Shown: positions 13,480 to 15,699 of the stretch, piece after piece
How positions within the stretch are numbered: the first letter of the stretch is position 1
Layout: the number at the start of each line of letters is the position of its first letter
Assembly (NCBI GenBank): GCA_947587115.1
Contig: CANPXY010000024.1
Location: 1 to 15,699, forward strand
Direction of reading: 5' to 3'
From: an uncultured Bacilli bacterium
GTDB lineage: Bacteria > Bacillota_I > Bacilli_A > RF39 > UBA660
Length of the DNA: 15,699 nt
Translations under genes and position numbers: made by a program
Notes under the pieces: generated by a model
Told to the model about the DNA's origin: nothing
Databases searched by the model: none
The model's input: only the letters and a program-made list of their open reading frames with translations

Positions 13480-14208
13480 CTATTCTGCCAAATGGCTATC
13501 GCCACTGGCATAATCAATAATAATTCCGTCTTGCACATTGTAGACATAGACATTAAAAGAAATCCCTCGTCCCTCATCTTCAATCGATTGTGCTTCCATT
13601 TGAACACCACTCGCTACAAGATTCGTACCTTCAAAAATCGGTGTTACTCTATACAACACATGATTTCCTGTATCTTTTACATAAGACGCAACTTGATTTT
13701 CAAACTCCAACATGCCAACGGTATTCATAAATCTAGTACAAGTAATCAAATTTTGAGGATTGGCGTTTTCCCCTGTCAGTTGATAGCCAATCAAATGGCA
13801 ACGATTATACAAGTATTTGCCATCGACAATATCATATTTTACGGTATGCCATCCAGAAGGTTTGATCATCCCAATACTTCCTCGCTCTTCCGTCGGCATA
13901 GTTTCTAATCCAACTTTGGCAAAAGCGACGCCACATCTACCCAAATCATCTAAAGCACTGTAGATTTCTTGTTCAGACGTCGTATAATCTTCTTCACGAA
14001 ACTCTGGCACATTGTCATTGATCAATACATAAGGATCCCCTGTATAACTAGGAACCTCACTTAATCCATAGGATACAGATACAAGTGGATGCTCTTGAAA
14101 AAGCGATTGCACATCTTCACTCAAATAATAGACGACATTGAATCCCAAAAATAAAATCATCAAGACAACAAATGACTGTTTATATTTTTTTCCTTTTCTT
14201 CTCTTCAT
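13480..14208 (-). CDS. Membrane-anchored DNA/RNA non-specific endonuclease
   Basis: 242-residue predicted nuclease of the beta-beta-alpha metal superfamily (NucA/EndA-like, Endonuclea_NS type). Residues 11-29 are an uncleaved-looking signal anchor with a very basic start (KRRKGKKYK), placing the nuclease outside the cell. The catalytic region reads YNRCHLIGYQLTGENANPQNL (split here at 134-145 and 146-154): His138 is the general base and Asn153 or a neighbouring Asn the magnesium ligand. The classical motif is DRGH; the NRCH form is one I associate with Bacillota members. The domain starts near 50 and includes PSGWHTVKYDIVDG (117-130). First gene of the five-gene group, with its own promoter. 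Roles could be nutrient DNA use, biofilm DNA turnover or competence-type DNA processing; no competence genes are nearby. Confidence 0.9.
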   Translation of the reverse strand: MKRRKGKKYKQSFVVLMILFLGFNVVYYLSEDVQSLFQEHPLVSVSYGLSEVPSYTGDPYVLINDNVPEFREEDYTTSEQEIYSALDDLGRCGVAFAKVGLETMPTEERGSIGMIKPSGWHTVKYDIVDGKYLYNRCHLIGYQLTGENANPQNLITCTRFMNTVGMLEFENQVASYVKDTGNHVLYRVTPIFEGTNLVASGVQMEAQSIEDEGRGISFNVYVYNVQDGIIIDYASGDSHLAE

Positions 14209-14228
14209 ACTTCCATCCTTACAAGACC

Positions 14229-14256
14229 ATTATACTAAAAATAAGACATTTGTGAA
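14229..14256 (-). promoter_or_regulatory. Promoter of the nuclease-to-mutY operon
   Basis: Minus strand: -35 TTCACA (14251-14256), 16-base spacer, consensus -10 TATAAT (14229-14234), 20 bases upstream of the nuclease ATG at 14208 with AAGGATGG as ribosome binding site. It is the only convincing promoter for the five genes down to mutY. Confidence 0.7.
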
Positions 14257-14291
14257 ACTACTTTTTCCTTTAATGGTAAATAAAAAAGTGT

Positions 14292-14317
14292 AAAAGAAAA
14301 GGCTGTAACCAGCCTTT
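14292..14317 (-). terminator. Terminator after yqeH
   Basis: Minus-strand stem AAAGGCTG/CAGCCTTT (arms 14310-14317 and 14298-14305) with a GTTA loop, then TCTTTT. It overlaps the yqeH stop codon and ends the yqeG-yqeH transcript. Confidence 0.85.
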
Positions 14318-15323
14318 AAACCATAGATTTACGAATAAACGTTTCGACGTCCTTATCGATATAAACATCGATCACACCTTTGTCGACAATCTTAATCCAA
14401 CCGAGACCATTGATGACAAGATCCTCACGATATTTAAGTTCATAAGTACGCTTCGAAAGATCTTTTAAATCCTCATGTTTATCCATATTCCTTCGCTCTA
14501 CTTTAATATCGTTCGATAGATATAAGGTAAAACTGTTCTTTTCTCCTTCAACGTAATCGATTCTACAAAGATTACCAACAAGAAGACATTGTCCTCTGCG
14601 TATCTGGTACGTCTTAGGTTTAATTTCTTTCTTTGGATGAATCTTCTTAAGCATCTCAGTAGGCAAATAATTGCCAATGTTGCCATGATCGACCAAGCCA
14701 GGTGTATCTACCAAAGTCAAATATTCATTGAGCACAATCTGAATTTTATTGAGCGTCGTCGATGGTAGTGGTGAGATGGTCAACTCCTGTGTATTTTCAG
14801 AATAATTTTTCATCAATTTATTAATAAGAGTACTTTTTCCTGCATTGGTATGACCGACAACATAGACATTTTTACTTGTCTGATGAAACTTGATCTTTTT
14901 AAGAAGCAAGTCAATATTATAATTCTTATTCGCACTGATAATGACGACATCTTCAAAAGTCATACCTAGTTCCTTGACATAGTCGATCAACTTTTCATCT
15001 TTGATCGATTTTGGCAAAACATCACGTTTATTCAATACGAGAATCATTTTATTTGGTAAATAGCTTCGTATTTCATTCATATCTTTTTCTAAATTTAACA
15101 AATCAGCGATGTAAAGTACCAAATCTTTCGTCTTTCCAACGCTCTTTAAAATTTCTAAATACTCTTCATTGGATTTTGTAACAATCTGATATTCACCATA
15201 GTTTTTCATGCGAAAACAACGTTGGCAAATATCGTTTTCCATACTGGTAGTGTAGCCTTCCTGCAAGACATTCTCATCCTGAAGCTGCACCCCACAACCA
15301 ATACAATATTTCTTACTGCTCAT
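14316..15323 (-). CDS. yqeH: Ribosome biogenesis GTPase YqeH
   Basis: Circularly permuted GTPase that assists 30S ribosomal subunit assembly. 335 residues. An N-terminal treble-clef zinc finger uses Cys7, Cys10, Cys33 and Cys36 (CIGC...CQRC). The GTPase motifs come in permuted order: G4 NKRD at 98-101, G5 SAN at 130-132, G1 GHTNAGKS at 157-164, G2 around PSTT at 187-190, and G3 DTPG at 206-209. The C-terminal domain (about 230-335) is probably for RNA or ribosome binding. It is somewhat shorter than the roughly 366 residues of Bacillus YqeH. AAGAGG lies 9 bases before the ATG. The start overlaps the yqeG stop by 11 bases, the usual yqeG-yqeH pairing; the aroE-yhbY-nadD genes that often follow are absent and a terminator comes instead. 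Confidence 0.96.
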   Translation of the reverse strand: MSSKKYCIGCGVQLQDENVLQEGYTTSMENDICQRCFRMKNYGEYQIVTKSNEEYLEILKSVGKTKDLVLYIADLLNLEKDMNEIRSYLPNKMILVLNKRDVLPKSIKDEKLIDYVKELGMTFEDVVIISANKNYNIDLLLKKIKFHQTSKNVYVVGHTNAGKSTLINKLMKNYSENTQELTISPLPSTTLNKIQIVLNEYLTLVDTPGLVDHGNIGNYLPTEMLKKIHPKKEIKPKTYQIRRGQCLLVGNLCRIDYVEGEKNSFTLYLSNDIKVERRNMDKHEDLKDLSKRTYELKYREDLVINGLGWIKIVDKGVIDVYIDKDVETFIRKSMV

Positions 15324-15699
15324 AATAGTTGCCTCTTTTCAAAATTCCCTGCTTACTTAAACGCTCAATTTTCTTGCGTTCAAAATAGCGGTTGATACTC
15401 GTGATCTTAAGATCTTTGGTGGATAGTGGATCAACTAAAATCGTCATGATGCGAAAATGATTCCCAGCCACCACATCCGTCATCAACTGATCCCCGATCA
15501 TGACCATCTCTTCTTTTTTTAAGTGATGGCGCTTTTGGATCTTGCGAAGCCCCCTCGTAAAAGGTTTCAATGCCCATGCGACTCCTTCAATTTTCAAAGT
15601 TTCAAGGTAAGGACGAAGTCGCTTGTTGGTATTATTAGAAATGATTACAACAGAAAAATCGTTCTTAAGTTGACTTAAAAGTTGTTCTACTTTTTTAGG
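15313..15699 (-). CDS. yqeG: YqeG-family HAD phosphatase (5' end beyond window)
   Basis: C-terminal 128 residues of a YqeG-type phosphatase of the HAD superfamily, subfamily IIIA. The reading frame is open to the window end and begins mid-gene with PKKVEQLLSQL; the first DxD motif with the nucleophile Asp lies outside. Visible are motif II in VVIISNN (15634-15654), the conserved Lys in KPFTRGLRK and motif III/IV GDQLMTDVVAGN, typical of this family. The TTG at 15597 that opens a shorter frame is inside the domain and is not the start. Substrate is not established in the family as far as I know. It overlaps yqeH by 11 bases, so the two are translated together. Confidence 0.92.
   Translation of the reverse strand, partial: PKKVEQLLSQLKNDFSVVIISNNTNKRLRPYLETLKIEGVAWALKPFTRGLRKIQKRHHLKKEEMVMIGDQLMTDVVAGNHFRIMTILVDPLSTKDLKITSINRYFERKKIERLSKQGILKRGNYYEQ

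Noticed and set aside
15313..15597. A complete 94-residue gene starting at TTG 15597
   Set aside because: The same frame is open to the window end and encodes YqeG motif II upstream of this codon, so the gene starts outside the window.

Overview
The window looks like ordinary chromosome from a low-GC Gram-positive bacterium (Bacillota). The evidence is L27 with a cleavable N-terminal extension next to its Prp protease, a yqeG-yqeH pair, a PdaA-like deacetylase, a lipobox-bearing cyclophilin, strong AGGAGG-type ribosome binding sites and many hairpin-plus-T terminators. TGA is used as a stop (for example mutY, the deoxyinosine glycosylase gene and the EIIB-like gene), so this is not a Mycoplasma-type code. 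An uncultured gut Bacilli or Erysipelotrichia-like lineage is my guess; the sequence alone does not settle it. All genes but one (a ZIP metal transporter) lie on the minus strand. I see no tRNA, rRNA, insertion sequence, CRISPR array or prophage gene, and no gene-free stretch over 300 bases.

Layout, left to right (minus-strand genes are read right to left). 1-1192: HerA/DUF87-type ATPase, cut by the window edge. 1255-2505: membrane-anchored PdaA-like polysaccharide deacetylase on two Ig-like domains. 2578-4182: CTP synthase pyrG, behind a promoter and a very early terminator-like hairpin. 4286-5533: membrane histidine kinase with no response regulator beside it. 5615-5920: small membrane protein with an EIIB-like domain that lacks the phospho-cysteine. 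6005-6919: rplU-prp-rpmA operon with an L21-type leader. 7090-8892: BspA-type leucine-rich-repeat exported protein built from two related modules. 9010-9633: queH, divergent from the ZIP transporter at 9708-10469. 10450-14208: five tightly packed genes, in transcription order a membrane-anchored NucA/EndA-type nuclease, a lipoprotein cyclophilin, a DUF1294-DUF1287 fusion, a deoxyinosine-type DNA glycosylase and mutY. 14316-15699: yqeH and the 3' part of yqeG.

How they work together: most are housekeeping functions (CTP supply, ribosome assembly, tRNA queuosine, base-excision repair). The less ordinary parts are the mixed envelope/DNA-repair operon, the DUF1294-DUF1287 fusion, the duplicated cysteine-bearing LRR protein, the inert EIIB-like protein, and two junctions (kinase/pyrG and LRR protein/rplU) where the terminator of one gene overlaps the promoter of the next. 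I found no clear new multi-gene defence or mobile system; the items above are the best leads.
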